Part shown: positions 49,362 through 61,934 of the stretch, one piece after another
How the letters are laid out: each line of letters starts with the position of its first letter
Position numbering within the stretch: position 1 is the stretch's first letter
DNA from: Tetrahymena thermophila SB210
Lineage: Eukaryota; Ciliophora; Oligohymenophorea; Hymenostomatida; Tetrahymenidae
Reading direction: 5' to 3'
DNA length: 64,000 bases
Assembly: GCF_000189635.1 (NCBI RefSeq)
Contig: NW_002476363.1
Span: forward strand, 310,001 to 374,000
Translations under genes and position numbers: made by a program
Notes under the pieces: model-generated
Told to the model about the DNA's origin: nothing
Seen by the model: only the letters and a program-made list of their open reading frames with translations
Databases searched by the model: none

Positions 49362-50480
49362 TACTAAATCTAAAAAATTATAAGAAATATGTATTAATCT
49401 ATATTTATATGTAAAATAAAATAAAATTCAAACGCTTATTGCTTTTTATTATTTAAATATTTTAAAGAATACACAAATATAGGTTTGCTATTTTGCTTAT
49501 TAACAATAGAATAAGTGATGGTCTTTATTTTTCATTTTAGATTTTTTATAATACAACCTATTCATTTTATTAAGTTCCAAATCTAATCATTTTTTTCTGA
49601 TAGGAAAATAAGAAATAAATATATTTCTTATCTAAGAAAAATAAATTTAAATTTATTCTTCATATTATTAATTCTTAACATACTTTTTTATATCCTTTAT
49701 GATGCTAAATTTAAAATTTATTTAATAATTAAGTAAATTTTAATTTTTTTATATTTAGAAATTTTTTCATAAGTTTCTAATATTATAGATGATCATAAAA
49801 AAAAGTTAATTTTAAATAAAGATATTATTTGTAAATTATTTTACTTCAAAGTAGCTTGGTCTTGAAATATTAAATTATTATTTCTTTAACCTTATTCCTT
49901 AAAATTTTTAATTAATTGTGAAAATTGATTAAAAATAAATTAATAATAATTATAGTAAAATAATTTGATTTATTTTAAATACTAATTAATATGTATTTGT
50001 GAAAAACTGTATTATTTGTTAATTATTTAAATATATTTTTTTAAATTTATATCAATTATTTCAGAGTTAAATTTTTTAAAACATTTCTTCTAAAATAAAA
50101 TTTTAATGAATTTGATAAAAAAAGATACTTGATTTACATCCCTTTAATAATAGTAATTAATAAATTTTTAATTAGTAAATATCAAAAAGTTTTTAAATTA
50201 ATTTAATTATATTGAATATATTCTACTTTTTTAAATATAAATAATATATTTTGGAGGTAAATAAAGTAAGAATAAACTAATTTTATCAGATTAAATTACT
50301 TGAAAATATTTAAAAGCAACATTAAAATAAATAATAAGTTAAATAATTTATATATAAATTCAGATCATTTATATTTTGACAGACATGAGAAATTCAATTA
50401 TTTTTTAATTTTTCAATTTTTTTTTGAGCGAGCTTACAATTTAAATTTATTTTAAAGAAAAAAATATTGCTTATATTTTA
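49362..50480. other. intergenic, carries right unit of the direct repeat
   Basis: The right repeat unit (49500-49885) is followed by A+T-rich sequence that only faintly resembles the promoter region of the secreted-protein gene. No second gene copy is visible. Confidence 0.65.
49500..49885. repeat. direct repeat, right unit
   Basis: Partner of 48395-48765, sharing TAGAATAAGTGATGGTCTTT, GATGCTAAATTTAAAATTTA and TTTTAAATAAAGATATTA blocks in the same order, with several small indels. Confidence 0.8.
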
Positions 50481-53400
50481 TCATAAAATATTTGGTTGTA
50501 TCTAAGGTGGCCTTATGTTTCTTTCAAGTCTTTGCTAATGATCTTCCATAATTAGGTTACGAGTGTTGTTTTCATAAAGTTGCTTTTTCAAATTTTGAAC
50601 TATGCTCTTAGTAAGTTAGAATGATTTCCAATCACATTTAATTTGTTTACGAAGAGGCTGTTTTAGAGAATTTTAGAAAATAAATGTTGATATTAGAATT
50701 GTGTTATGAGGACTACAGATCACTGTTACATAACCATTTTAAGTGTTTATGTAGATTGCTTATCCACCATGGCAAACATTAGCATGTCTATTGAGGCTAC
50801 CAACTGTCATACCTATTTGTTGAGTGCAAGAAGATGCACATATCAGGTCTCCACAAATAATGCATTACATTAAATCAGAAATTAATGGAATCTTATTACA
50901 TAGAGAACACTTTTTTTTGTAGATGGTCTTTGAATACTCTAAGTAATCGTTAGGGATAGGTATTATATCGAACTAATATGAGTCACATGTTGAAATAGTA
51001 AGTGTAGAAAAAACAAATGCATTAATTTTTTTTGTTTTGAATTACTAAATTAAAGTATCATTATCTAGATTATCGATTTCATTTTAAGAAGGGAGACATT
51101 ATGAATTATTCAATTTGAAATGTTTCATTATTATTGAGTGTTCTGACTCAAATTTTGAAGAAGATGCAAAAACTTTATCAAACGTACAATTTTATTGGTT
51201 AAATTTTTAGTGAAGAATACTTGTCACAAGAGCTCTTCTAGTTAAGCGTAATAAAAAGCAAGAGAGGTCTTCAATGTCGTCTTCATTATCTATTTGATAC
51301 TTATGGATAGCATTAAGCATATAACATTAGCTGTAAATGACTTATAAACTTAACTTCTTGAGCGTAGAAGAAAGAGAAGTTTTTATAAGTTCCTCTTGGT
51401 TTTATTTGAATTAAAAATTGAACTAAATGAGTAAATACTAAGTATAAGCATCAACTAGGTTATTTTCAAGATAATTTTATTTTAAGATGTAGGGCAAATC
51501 TTTACATGTATTTTCATCAAACTTAGCTATAGTTCCAGTTTGAATTAATTCTTCAAAATATTTGCAGTATTTAAAGCGTTTTTCTATGATTTAGCGCCTG
51601 ATTTATTGATCTGTAATTAAGGAAAACGAGTTCAATGTACATTGAAATAGCAAAGGCACCATTTTTAATATAGAAGTGTCATCATCAGGTCTTTTGTTAG
51701 CTAAATCAAAATACCTTATTTAATTGTAGAGACATCTTTCATAGAATTAGAACTGATCTATTGGTTTTTGCACAATTTACCCAAAGTTATAAGGATTAAA
51801 AGGTTATTTTGATTCATTGAGCTTAATGAATTTTTCAAATATCTCTGTAGCTAAATTTAATTCATTCATTTGTTTTTGATGTTTGATGATCTCCTATTCA
51901 TCTTACTGTCCTTGGGCATGAGCAGAGGCAGATAAACGTGCTTAGTTAGATTTTAAGCAATTATTAAATTCTTTTAATTTAGCTTTTTCTTTTTGTAAGA
52001 TAGAATATATTTTATTTATTCTTTAGAAAGAGTGATTTTGAGATTCTTTGAATTATGCTTCATTATTATTTTTTTTCACTTTTTTGTAAATTATTTCTCT
52101 AACTTCACCATCATCATCTTCATCATTTTTTCCATGTTGTTGTTTACTCTTATCTAAATCAAATCCTAAATCAAAAGGATCAGAATTGAAGCAGTTGTTG
52201 TTAATGTTGTCAAATCCACCTTAATAATCATAGCTATTCATATCGTATTAGTGAGTACTGCTGTGATCAAAGTTGATTGAGCCCATATCAAAAACATTAT
52301 TAAAAGGGTTGCTAAAGATATCTATCTAGGAGCTCTCTGTGTTTTTGTTTTTTTTATTTTCAAACTTTTCTTCTTCGAAGTCATTGTTATTGCATATCTC
52401 AAAGAAAAAATTTTTATATTGCTTGCATATTTGGCATTTAATTTCAAACTCTCTTGTAGCCTGCTCATATTAGCTCAATTATATATTATTGATGTTTGAT
52501 TCATAGCATTCTTTGTGGATTTTGTGGTCACAAGTATTGAATATGAAAGTATCATGAAGTTTCTTTTGCTCATCCCAATAGATATTTTTAAAATATTCAA
52601 ATTTATTCTCATTTAATAAGCAGTTCTAAATAGTTTTTATAATTTAAATATTTATTTGAAAATTTAATTAAAAAAAGAATTACTTCTTTTGAACTTTTAA
52701 GATTGCTTTTGATGATTTTTAACTCCTACTCTTGGTAAAAGTTGTTGTTTTAAATAGAAACTAAAACACCGTAGGCAGATTTTGAAAGGGGTTATTTGCA
52801 AAAACAACATTCTTCTTCAATCGATTAAGAGCTGCTGTTATTATTTTCGAAGTACATTTATTTTACTTTGTTTTACTAGTTCTGCATTTACTTTAAGATT
52901 TCTTACTATCTAAGTAATTAAGCCTTTTTTCTCTGTTCATGAGCTAAATCTGTTACTTTCTTCTCCTCAGATTCCACTTCCATGGCTTAATCATTTTAAG
53001 CGATGATTTCAGTTTGAGCTTGTTGGAAAAAATCTTTAGAATAATTATCCTTCATTTACAAGACATGTTAAATAACAGCTTAGAACTATTTTTCGCTCAT
53101 ACAATTTTTTATGCGATTGAAAATATCATCTAATAATAGAAAATTTTCTTAGCTGCATGCTTATACTTGCATGAAAATAGTCATTAATTTGAGCATAGAA
53201 TAAAGAACTCTTTCTTTGATCTAAATGTTTTCAAACATTACTTTCAAGTTATATTCTGACTTCAAGAAATTGAGTAAATACTCAAGAAGACAAATGTTAA
53301 CGGTATTCTTTCCAATCTCTATGTAATCTTGCTTCTTGATTGGAACATTACCAATTATCATCACCACTTTTTCTTAAATCTAAATAAAATAATTTAATTT

Positions 53401-56142
53401 AAATATCTTTCTTTGTTTGTTTTACATAATTAAATACATTTTAGTTAACTTCTATAGCTCCGTAGTATCTGCTTTGAGCATCGTAATTGAAAGTAAAATT
53501 GTATGGTTCGTAGATGTTTTCATATTCTTTAAGGATGGAAATTTGATTGTTTACTTCATTCTTACTAACCTTTTAGTACATTTTCTGTACAGGAGCTTTC
53601 TTGCCAAGATCTTGTTGGTAAATCTCTCCCAAACTTTTAACATCGTTCATGGTTTTACTAAGCTAAAAAATAAAAAATTCAATATATTGCTATGAAATTA
53701 TTTTATTTTACTCCATTAATTAGAGTTGCAAAATAGGTAGTGGACTGAGAAAGAATATCTTCTCCAATTTCAGTTGAGTTTTAACAGTGTTATATGCACT
53801 TGAAGTAAATTTCATCTAAATCACTGCAAACGTTGTAACTAATAAAATTGAGGTAACAAGAAAATGAAACGAATGACTTTTAAATCATATTTTGAGCGTT
53901 TTCAAAGATTTTATTCTCTTATGCTGCATACTTTTAAAGAAGTTCTTACTGTTTCTACTCATTAAGGCTTTTAGTGAAAGGATTTTGAGGAATATAGTCT
54001 ATGAAATTTTTAAATGAATAGAGCTTTGTCACAATCTTAACAAACATGGAGTCTACAACCTTCAATTCAAAATCAGGAAAAGTGTACTACTTGATAAAAG
54101 ACTCAAACTCATCTCCATTGAAAACCCACATTTTATTCTAAACTTCCTATTAATACAAATAACATTTTTGAATTATTAAACAATTGATATTAATATTTGG
54201 TAGATCATTATTTATCCAAATTAATTAAGTGAAAAATAAATTCAATAAAAAATATAATCAAATTACCTGGTAAAGGGAAATGGATTGCATAACTTATTTT
54301 AGGATGTCTAATAAGATTTACTACATTTATTCTTCATCATATCCTAGTTACTTTTGAAGGTTTTCTAGGTTTTATTTATTGACATTCTTCAGTTCAAATT
54401 AGAAATATGCATAAAAAAGATAAATGAAAGCTCTTTCAAGAGGGGAATATGTTGTACTTTTGCATTCTAGTTAATCTTAGTTTTTTTTGGCTTCGTAATA
54501 TTCCTTTCTGAATTGCAAAGTTTTTTTCATGTAAGTAATTAATTTTTTTTGGTAAAACTCTTCATTTACCTTAACTGCAAAGTTATTAGCGATGATTTTA
54601 AACAAATTGAGCTATCCTGTTAATCTATAATACAATAAGTATGTATTTTTTTCAATGAAGTTATGTTCGGGCATGTAGATTTTATGATCGAATTCAATAA
54701 TACCTTGTAATTACTATTGTGCTTATAAAAGAATATCGAAAAGTTCCTCTTATTCCAAGAATTTTTAAAATAATAAATCTTTATTAATTAAGCTAGAAAT
54801 ATTCACATAATGATAATAGAAGAATTAATATGGTAAAATCTTTGATTTAGAATCACCAATATCTTTTTTCTATTAGAAAAATTTAGCTATTTTTAAATAA
54901 TTAAGGAAAATCTATTTAGCTTAGCCAGTTTCATAAACAGCTTAATTCAATATGAAACTACTGAATACTTCTTATCTCGTTAAACAAATAAGGTTGTTTG
55001 AAATTGCTTGGTACTTTTCAATAGGTGTTGCTAAGTCAATTTCATTTAAATACATAAAGTTTTTTATAAAGGCTTTTGCATAAGCAATTTTGTAGCTCTA
55101 AACACTTAAAAAGTCAGTCAAGCTCTGTCTAATCAGTCCTTGTGTTTCATAAGTGAAGCTTGACATAGAGAATCTAAACAATAGCTCTATGATGCTGCAT
55201 GTGCATTCTTTTTTGCTTTGATTCTTACCTAAATTTTAAAAATTTAATATGAATGTAAGCCAATTTTGAATCAATTTCAAAGAACACATAAAAAACTGAT
55301 ATGCTTCTAGACAATTTAGAAATCTTTTGTGAGAACATATTAAAAAATTTGAAAATAAGATTATCTAATGCTTGATAAGCAATTAATAAAATAAACTGAT
55401 AAAATATTAATTGAATTAATTTATCAATAAACAGAAATTATTTTATTTTTTTCTGAAATAATATTTTTTTTTAATTACATGGTATTTTGTTTTCATAGTC
55501 ATTGCAATCATGGTAAAGTAGGTATTTATTAGAAGGCTTGATCAAAATATCAGAAATAGCTTTTGAAAGGAAAACATCATTTTTAAATCCAAGTGATTAG
55601 ATAACTTTGAAAATGCATGTTACCATTTTATTTTAAAAATCACTAAATTGAGGATCCATACTAATCAAAAAGTACTCTGCAGATTCAAATACAGATTTAA
55701 ACCACTCAGGTATTAACTTTCTAGCCCTAGTTAAAAATTACTGATCTAATTATTACAAATCAACATCATCGTTTTTGATATTGCCCTTATGTTTAGAACA
55801 GCCAACCTAATCATCAATTAAAAAAATTTAAAAACTTCTTTTCCTTAGATATTAATTGTAATATACCTTAGCATTTGGGTGTAATACTTCTTAATCTCCG
55901 CAATCACAAAGACCTGCGTTTTCCTTCTGACTATAATATCTGTGTCCATAGTGATCAGATTATTCGAAGCAATCTTCACATATAATAGCTTTTCTGTCTT
56001 CGAAGCAATCAAAACAATGATAACTAATAACTTCCTTAAGATTTAATCCACACACAGGTTTAACAACTCTAGAAGCTCTAGCAGCTGTTTACTAATTAAA
56101 AATTTTTTTATATTCCTCATTTAATAGCAAATCTTTTTCCAT
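50481..56142 (-). CDS. UBR-family E3 ubiquitin ligase (N-degron pathway)
   Basis: Multi-exon gene, ATG 56142, TGA 50481-50483. Residues 31-95 form a UBR box (CGLNL, YHCFDCFEDRK, ICEDCFEQSDHYGH, LCDCGDQE) and, after an intron (55866-55807), its last ligands in GCSKHKG. A long helical region follows (exon about 55330-54267). Clear introns are 54266-54147, 53711-53663, 53437-53380 and 52683-52626. The RING starts EECCFCKQPLSKSAYG and, across the last of these, ends FNTCDHKIHKECY and IKCQICKQ. The C-terminus has the UBR cysteine domain: FDIIPIPNDYLEY, KKKCSLCNKIP, CIICGDLICASSC, RHANVCHGGQAIYIN. These ligases bind basic or bulky N-terminal residues and ubiquitylate the substrate. The region 55480-55330 and a possible 5' leader exon remain unresolved. 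I saw no clear ClpS-like domain. Confidence 0.92.
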
Positions 56143-56425
56143 CTTGGCTATCAAGTCAAACTATAAATATTAACAAAAAAGAATATTTATAAATAGGTAT
56201 AAAAAAACAAAATATTATTTTATTAACACTAAAATTATCATTTTAAAATTTATTTGATTTTTTCAAATAATTTAGTATTTAAATGATAACTTGTTCTATA
56301 AACAGGTTACTTCTTGAAAGCTATTCATATTATTCAATATTACTATCTACAATTGTCATAAATAAATAAAGGAAACTTTTATGTAATAGATAGAATTTTG
56401 GCTCTTTGGTTAGTGCTTAAAATTC

Positions 56426-56782
56426 TCAATACAAATTAATTGAGGTATTCTGCTAAAAAACAGAATAAGATAAATCAAATAAGGATATTACATTTTATGA
56501 ATGGTAAATACAAATAGCTTTGGCTGATGAGACATGATTATTTTGAAGGATGTGAGAATCGTTATGAACTAAAGACTATGAGATTTGAGAGTTTTTATGA
56601 ATAATTTAGTTAGAATTATAGTTTTAATCATAGGAAGCTGAGGAGAGATTCTCATAATAAAGAGACTCAAGATTTAAATTAGAAGTGAAGACTTAATTGC
56701 AACTGCACACAAATTGTTTTTCAAATAGATTTTCTTATGAATTTAACTTAAAGTTTTACGTTTCAGAAGCTGTGCTGTGCAT
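56426..56782 (-). CDS. small Ser/Asn-rich protein, unknown
   Basis: Minus-strand frame of 118 residues, ATG 56782 to TGA 56426-56428. It begins MHSTASETQNFKLNSQENLF and contains FVCSCNQVF and NLNLESLYYENLSSASY. A 39-base GTAATA..TTTTTTAG stretch (about 56491-56453) looks like an intron. Being a multiple of three it leaves the frame unchanged, so the protein is 105 or 118 residues. No membrane segment. It lies about 280 bases upstream of the UBR ligase start on the same strand. G+C content and codon variety support coding. The opposite strand has a shorter frame that I judged a shadow. Confidence 0.55.
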
Positions 56783-57015
56783 TTATATATAATATTTATA
56801 TATTTATTTTATATATGTATTTGTTTGCTTTAATAATATTTTTTTTTTAATCTTTTGAATTTTAATTAAATCAGCGAAAAAAAACAAATGTGTTCATGCA
56901 CGAATCAATGAATAAAAAATGCATGTGTTTATGCAATCAATTGAATCAAAAAAACAAGCTAGCTTATTCTCCTTGTAATCATGAAATTAGTATATTGAAT
57001 ATAAGCTTTAATTTT
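56783..57015. other. short intergenic stretch
   Basis: A+T-rich, with a small near-repeat (AAATGTGTTCATGCACGAATCAATG / AAATGCATGTGTTTATGCAATCAATTG at about 56885-56945). Confidence 0.5.
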
Positions 57016-57609
57016 TCACTAAATTAAATTAATAATTTCCATTCTAATCAGAAAAATAATTAATATACAAAGAAAATATAATTTTTTTTCTGAACGGGAT
57101 TAAATTATATGAGTGAATAGATTCCACATTTTAAAAACATATTGATACTAAGTGAATGATATTTAATTTATTCCTATTTTTTTCTGCTCATAATCTGCTG
57201 TATTTAATAAATAAAGATAATAATTTAAACATTATTAGTTAATATTATTTTCTAGATTCCCTTCCAAATGATAGCAATTAACCCTTTTTAATAGGCATAG
57301 ATTTAAAACAATTTTATTTTTACAATTTCTCAAATTTATCTATAAGTGATTTCTAGTCAAACTTTAATTATTTGAGAATGTATTTTATTAAAATACATAA
57401 CAAAATTTATTATTGGAATTCTTCTAAATTGTATTTTTTAATTTAAAATTAAAGGGCTCCTCTGCCCTATAATACAAATTAACTAATCGTTTTTGATGAG
57501 AATTAATATCTTTCTGATTTGTTTTTTTTGACAGAGCACGGAATATTTTGATACTCTTTTCAAATTTATAATCAGTATGATTATTATAATTTATTATTCT
57601 TCTAATCAT
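57016..57609 (-). CDS. hypothetical protein, weak
   Basis: Open frame of 197 residues, ATG 57609 to TGA 57016-57018. The first 60 residues look protein-like and are richer in G+C (KIFRALSKKTNQKDINSHQ, RLVNLYYRAEEPFNF). The remainder is low-complexity Asn/Ile/Leu and may be noncoding read-on, or contain unrecognised introns. The last 20 residues are hydrophobic (KLYFLCILIIFLIRM). No family recognised. Confidence 0.35.
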
Positions 57610-59647
57610 TGATATATTAATATTTACCCTTAATAAAACTAATATTCTGATTAATAATAAATCAATGTTTTATTTTTGAATTTTCTTAAATATAAAGTAT
57701 TTTACTTTTCTGCTTCTCATTTTTTTTCTATTAATTTTCACTAATCACATAGCTTATTAATTATGACAAGAAGATAAATTTAATTTAAAGCTTATTATAA
57801 AAGATTAATAGCTATGGTGCATTCATTTATCATAAAAATCTGTAATGGAAATTCTTTTATTTAAAATAAGATGTAGTTAAGGTAACAAAAATAATTCATC
57901 ACACTTCCTATCAGTGTTTTGTAGATGAAAATTTTTATATTTTTTCTCCTTATAATTTTAGAATTTAGAGTACTCAATTTATTTAATTTATTAGCAAACC
58001 CAAAGCAGAAATTACTAGAAGAAAATAATTTATATTTTAAGCATGGATATGATAAAAAATAAAAAACAAAACAAATTAAATAGTTGACTTACAGGTTCAA
58101 GCTATTTTGAAATGTTTTTAAATTTGAAAACATTTGTCATTTTTATTAAGATATCATATTTTTTACTTTTTATCTTTATAAAATCAATATTTTTAAGTTT
58201 TATACTTAAAAAATTAGAAATTCATGGTATTTTTGAATATTATTTTTATTATCTTTTATTAAATAAATAATATTATTCTTTATTCTACTCAAAAATTTAT
58301 ATAAATTTAACATTTTTTTTATTTTAATAAGGTATTATAATTATCTTTTATTTAAAAAAAAAATATTAATTTTTTCATTTATTATTGTTCCATTTTTCTT
58401 CCATGAAAAATTAAACTCTCTGATACCCTACTAATAGAAAAAATATTAAAAAATAATAAAATTCCAATACTATTTAGAAAAAATATCTTTTTTACAATTA
58501 TAAATAATTTCATTAATTTGATAAAAAAAACTTTTCTAGAAGTATTTTATTTAATTAGAGAACAGAAAGGATATTCAAATACATTTTTAAGTAACTTTGA
58601 ATTGCTTTATATTAAAAGAAATTTAAATTGAATTATTTATTGATGACAAAAAAGAAAAATGAAAAATAAAAATAATATTTTTAATTTTTAGTTGTTGCTA
58701 TTCTATAATTATTTTTATATTTCATAAATATTTTTTACTTTTGTCATTTTTACAAGAAAGCATTCAATTTTATTAATACTTTTTTATAATTTTGCTCATT
58801 AATAGATATAAAAAAATTTACTAAATACTAAGAAAACAAATATATTTTTTATAAATGCAATTATCAAATTCGAAATTAAAACTGGACTTTTTCGAAAGAT
58901 ATATTTTGTAAATAAAAGATTAATACCTAAATAATAAATATAAATTTGTTATTTGCTTTATTTTTACATTATAAAGTAAAGAGAGAAAACCTTGAAGATT
59001 AATTAGTATCTTTCAAAATAGTTTATTTTAAGTAAAAATAGAAAGAAGAATTACAAAAATAAAAACAAAATATTATCATAATTAAATAGTTAAATAAATA
59101 TCAATCTTTATTATATATTTAAACAAAAAATAATTCAACAAATATCAAAATCTTTTTTTAATTTGTTGATTTTCTTATATATTATATAAAAATAGCTTTC
59201 TAAAATCAGAAATTAGCTCATTAATCATAACATTCTTTTGAAATGATAATTTAAAGAATAATACATAGAAATATTTATACAAGTAATAATAATTAATAAA
59301 TAATAGATATAAATCTCATAAAATATTGAGATGCAAAAAAAATATTTTATTAAATAAGTTGCCTTCATTTAATTTATATTTGGCATATATGAAGCCTCTT
59401 ACTTTTAAATATAAAAATATAAATAAACATTTAAATAATAATGGTTTAAAGATAACTAACTAATTTAGTAAATAATATATTATTTTTTTTTTTTTATATT
59501 ACTTTATAATTATAATACCATTTTTTAAATTTCCAATAAGATTAATAAACTTGCTCACTTAGCTAAAAAATAACTCGATACCAGTCAGTCAGTCAGTAAG
59601 TAAGTCATTCGCTAATTCATTTATATATTCAAATTTTCAAAATTAAA
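57610..59647. other. long intergenic stretch, nothing seen
   Basis: Two kilobases of extremely A+T-rich DNA with homopolymer runs and no coding-like frame, RNA gene or repeat longer than a few tens of bases. A short (CAGT)n/(AAGT)n tract lies at 59582-59606. Confidence 0.6.
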
Positions 59648-60160
59648 TCACTTTTTTTGCTTGGCAAAATCTCTGTACTCGATAGATGAATCTTCATTCA
59701 ACTGATAAATACTCATTATGAAGTTTTTAATACCTGTGTCAATAGATTCGTTTTTATTTCTATCTTTCACCCAAATTTAAATAACAATGTGCTAAGGATC
59801 TTTTGCTTGAAGAGAAATACCATTGATGTAGCTATTGAATTCGCATTGATTTCCAATTAATCCTAAAAGTAAATCTTCCCAAAATCTGTTAGAATATTTA
59901 ATTTTAACTCTCATTTAGAATCTTCCTCCACCAACATTTGCAGCGTCTTCCCACATTGGCATAACTCCTTCGGTAAAACAATAAAAAGTAGTACCTTCTG
60001 GTAATTTATCAGGTCTTGCCATATGCTAATAATATTTCCAAAAATCATCAACATCACTAAATGATCCAATTTTTTTAAGCTAACTAACATAATTATCTTT
60101 ATTTTCAACTCTTTCGGAAACAAACCAAAAGGTGTATCCTCTTGAAAGCTTCATAGACAT
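59648..60160 (-). CDS. eIF4E-family cap-binding protein, 4EHP (class II)-like
   Basis: Intronless, 170 residues, ATG 60160 to TGA 59648. It opens YTFWF (Trp12) and continues KKIGSFSDVDDFWKYYQHM, RPDKLPEGT, GVMPMWEDAANVGGGRF (cap-stacking Trp70 and Glu71, matching mammalian Trp102/Glu103) and VIQIWVKDR. The first cap-stacking Trp of canonical eIF4E (Trp56) is replaced by Tyr24 in NYVSQLKKIG, as in 4EHP/eIF4E2. FWKYYQHMARP and MPMWEDAAN also match that class best. 4EHP proteins bind the mRNA cap weakly and often repress translation. The N-terminal extension is missing, so the start (MSMKLSRG) gives a minimal core. Another Met lies at codon 3. Confidence 0.92.
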
Positions 60161-60837
60161 CCTTTTTCTTATATTTTTGTAAATATTCTACTTTTTATAA
60201 ATTAATTATTTTCCTTTAAAAATAACTTTAAGAATTTTCTTCCTGCAAAAATTAATATTCTGACAATAAATAAATCTTCCTCTCAAATTTTAGATAATGA
60301 GTTTGTTAATTTGATAGTTGTGGAAGTATTTAAATTAATTTATAGGCAATTAGATTATTGTTCGTTTATTAAATTAAGTATACACAATAGATTATGTAGA
60401 AACTTTAAATATAATTAGTTAGTTAGTTTTTAATGAAACATAGTTAGTTATGCAAGCATATTGCTAATATTTAACTATGATTTATAAATATAGACACTTT
60501 TAGCTAAATATTTCGAAAAATTTAATTGCTTTTAAATTTTAAAAATTTGCAAATATAATTAAAGTTTTCATTAATTGCTATATGAAAAGCTAATATTAAA
60601 ATTTTAGTTTTCACAAATATTTTATTACTTTTTCAAATATTTTCAATAAAAAATGATATTGTTTAGTAATTTAATTAAATAAAAATAATTTAATATTTTT
60701 AGGATTTTGAATTAATTTTTTAGACTACAACAAAAAACTATTAGGTTTGTTTTTATATATTTTACTAATAAAAATACATTCATAATTTATAAAAATAACT
60801 ATTATAAATTTTATAATGTCTAAAAAAGTAATTTATT
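60161..60837. other. intergenic, nothing seen
   Basis: A+T-rich; must contain the promoter of the eIF4E-like gene. No other feature. Confidence 0.55.
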
Positions 60838-61080
60838 ATGACAGATATCAATGATTCTTCTAATAAATACCATAAACAATAGTTTAAAATCTTTAATTTG
60901 ATTACAAAAGTAAGATATGCAGCTATTAGAATTTGTTAAGAAAATTAAGATTTTAATCAAATATGTGATTTTAAAATAAAAATGATAATTAAAAAATATA
61001 AAATATATTTGTTAATTGTTTATTAAAAGAAATTTCTATTGTTATTAGATGGATATTCAAATTTATAATATTTTTCATGA
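60838..61080 (+). CDS. short coding-like frame, possibly a gene remnant
   Basis: An 80-residue frame from ATG 60838 to TGA 61078-61080. It begins MTDINDSSNKYHKQQFKIFN and continues LITKVRYAAIRICQENQDFN before turning low-complexity. A second, diverged copy of the central part follows at 61155-61235 (RQYKIFNLITKVRQAAIRTS). A conserved-looking peptide block duplicated in tandem suggests decayed exons of one family. No function assigned. Confidence 0.3.
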
Positions 61081-61934
61081 TTAACTAAAGTAAAAATTAT
61101 AATTATTTAATATGGCAAAAAAAGGAATTTGAATAGAAAATTAAACTATTTTTAGCAAATAACACAATAGACAATATAAAATTTTTAATTTGATAACCAA
61201 AGTAAGGTAAGCAGCGATTAGAACATCGATTAAATATGCTTATTTTATATGGTTTTATTTTAATTATTTTTTTAATTTACATCTTTCATTGGTTATATTT
61301 CATTTTTGAAATAGATAATATTTCTTAAACCATTAACATTATAAATAATTGATAAATTTGTATAACTAGATGAAATTTCGTAATAATTAAAATTTAAGGT
61401 ATTGTAAAAGGTAATGTAATAATTTGGGGAATAATTAATATTGTGTCGCTTGAAATTTCATGCAAGTATATTTAAAAGTAAGTCATTTAGAAAAGATTAT
61501 TTCATATAAATTGAGCTTTACCAAAATTAAAACAGTCAAAATAATCTATCTGAAAGTACAAATTAAATTGGTGGGCTTCAAACAACAACTTTCAAACAAT
61601 TTTACTTATAATTTTGGATATAGAATGATTAAATCTGTTTTTAATTGATTAATCTAGATATTAATTTGTTTTTTTTAATCAATAAATCCAAATTCAAACA
61701 AAAATATTGTGCTTTTTAGCTTTTAGACATAAATGAAATTTATCAATATAACCATGTTTCTTCTTCTATTTTTCTTTTTCTCTTTTCAAGTACTATCATA
61801 AATCTGGTAATTTTTGTTTAAATAGTTTACGTGAGGTTTTCTTTTACTTGTTTTTTAAATAATAAATTTTTTAAGTTAACTTTTAAGCTATAAATTATAA
61901 AAAGCAAACACATTAAAAAGCCATAAAAAACCAA
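61081..61934. other. intergenic with a diverged copy of the 60.9-kb fragment
   Basis: Besides the peptide-like block at 61155-61235 there is a signal-peptide-like frame at 61733-61801 (MKFINITMFLLLFFFF) with no plausible continuation. The promoter of the GDT1-like gene should lie in the last 200 bases. Confidence 0.5.

Noticed and set aside
53417-53695. Plus-strand ORF of 92 codons
   Set aside because: Antisense to a UBR ligase exon and its introns; the minus strand reads through with good protein content.
56497-56688. Plus-strand frame of 63 codons (MNGKYKQLW..)
   Set aside because: The opposite strand has a longer frame with more varied residues and a plausible intron, so I took that one.
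59911-60123. Minus-strand ORF starting MFPKELK
   Set aside because: Out-of-frame shadow of the eIF4E-like gene, whose own frame covers all the signature motifs.
61460-61648. Plus-strand ORF of 62 codons (MQVYLKVSH..)
   Set aside because: Lys/Ile-rich composition expected of random A+T-rich DNA, no conservation and no splice context.
61733-61801. Signal-peptide-like frame MKFINITMFLLLFFFF as first exon of the GDT1-like gene
   Set aside because: No splice from it reaches the transporter frame, while the ATG at 61935 gives a signal peptide and a clean phase-0 intron.
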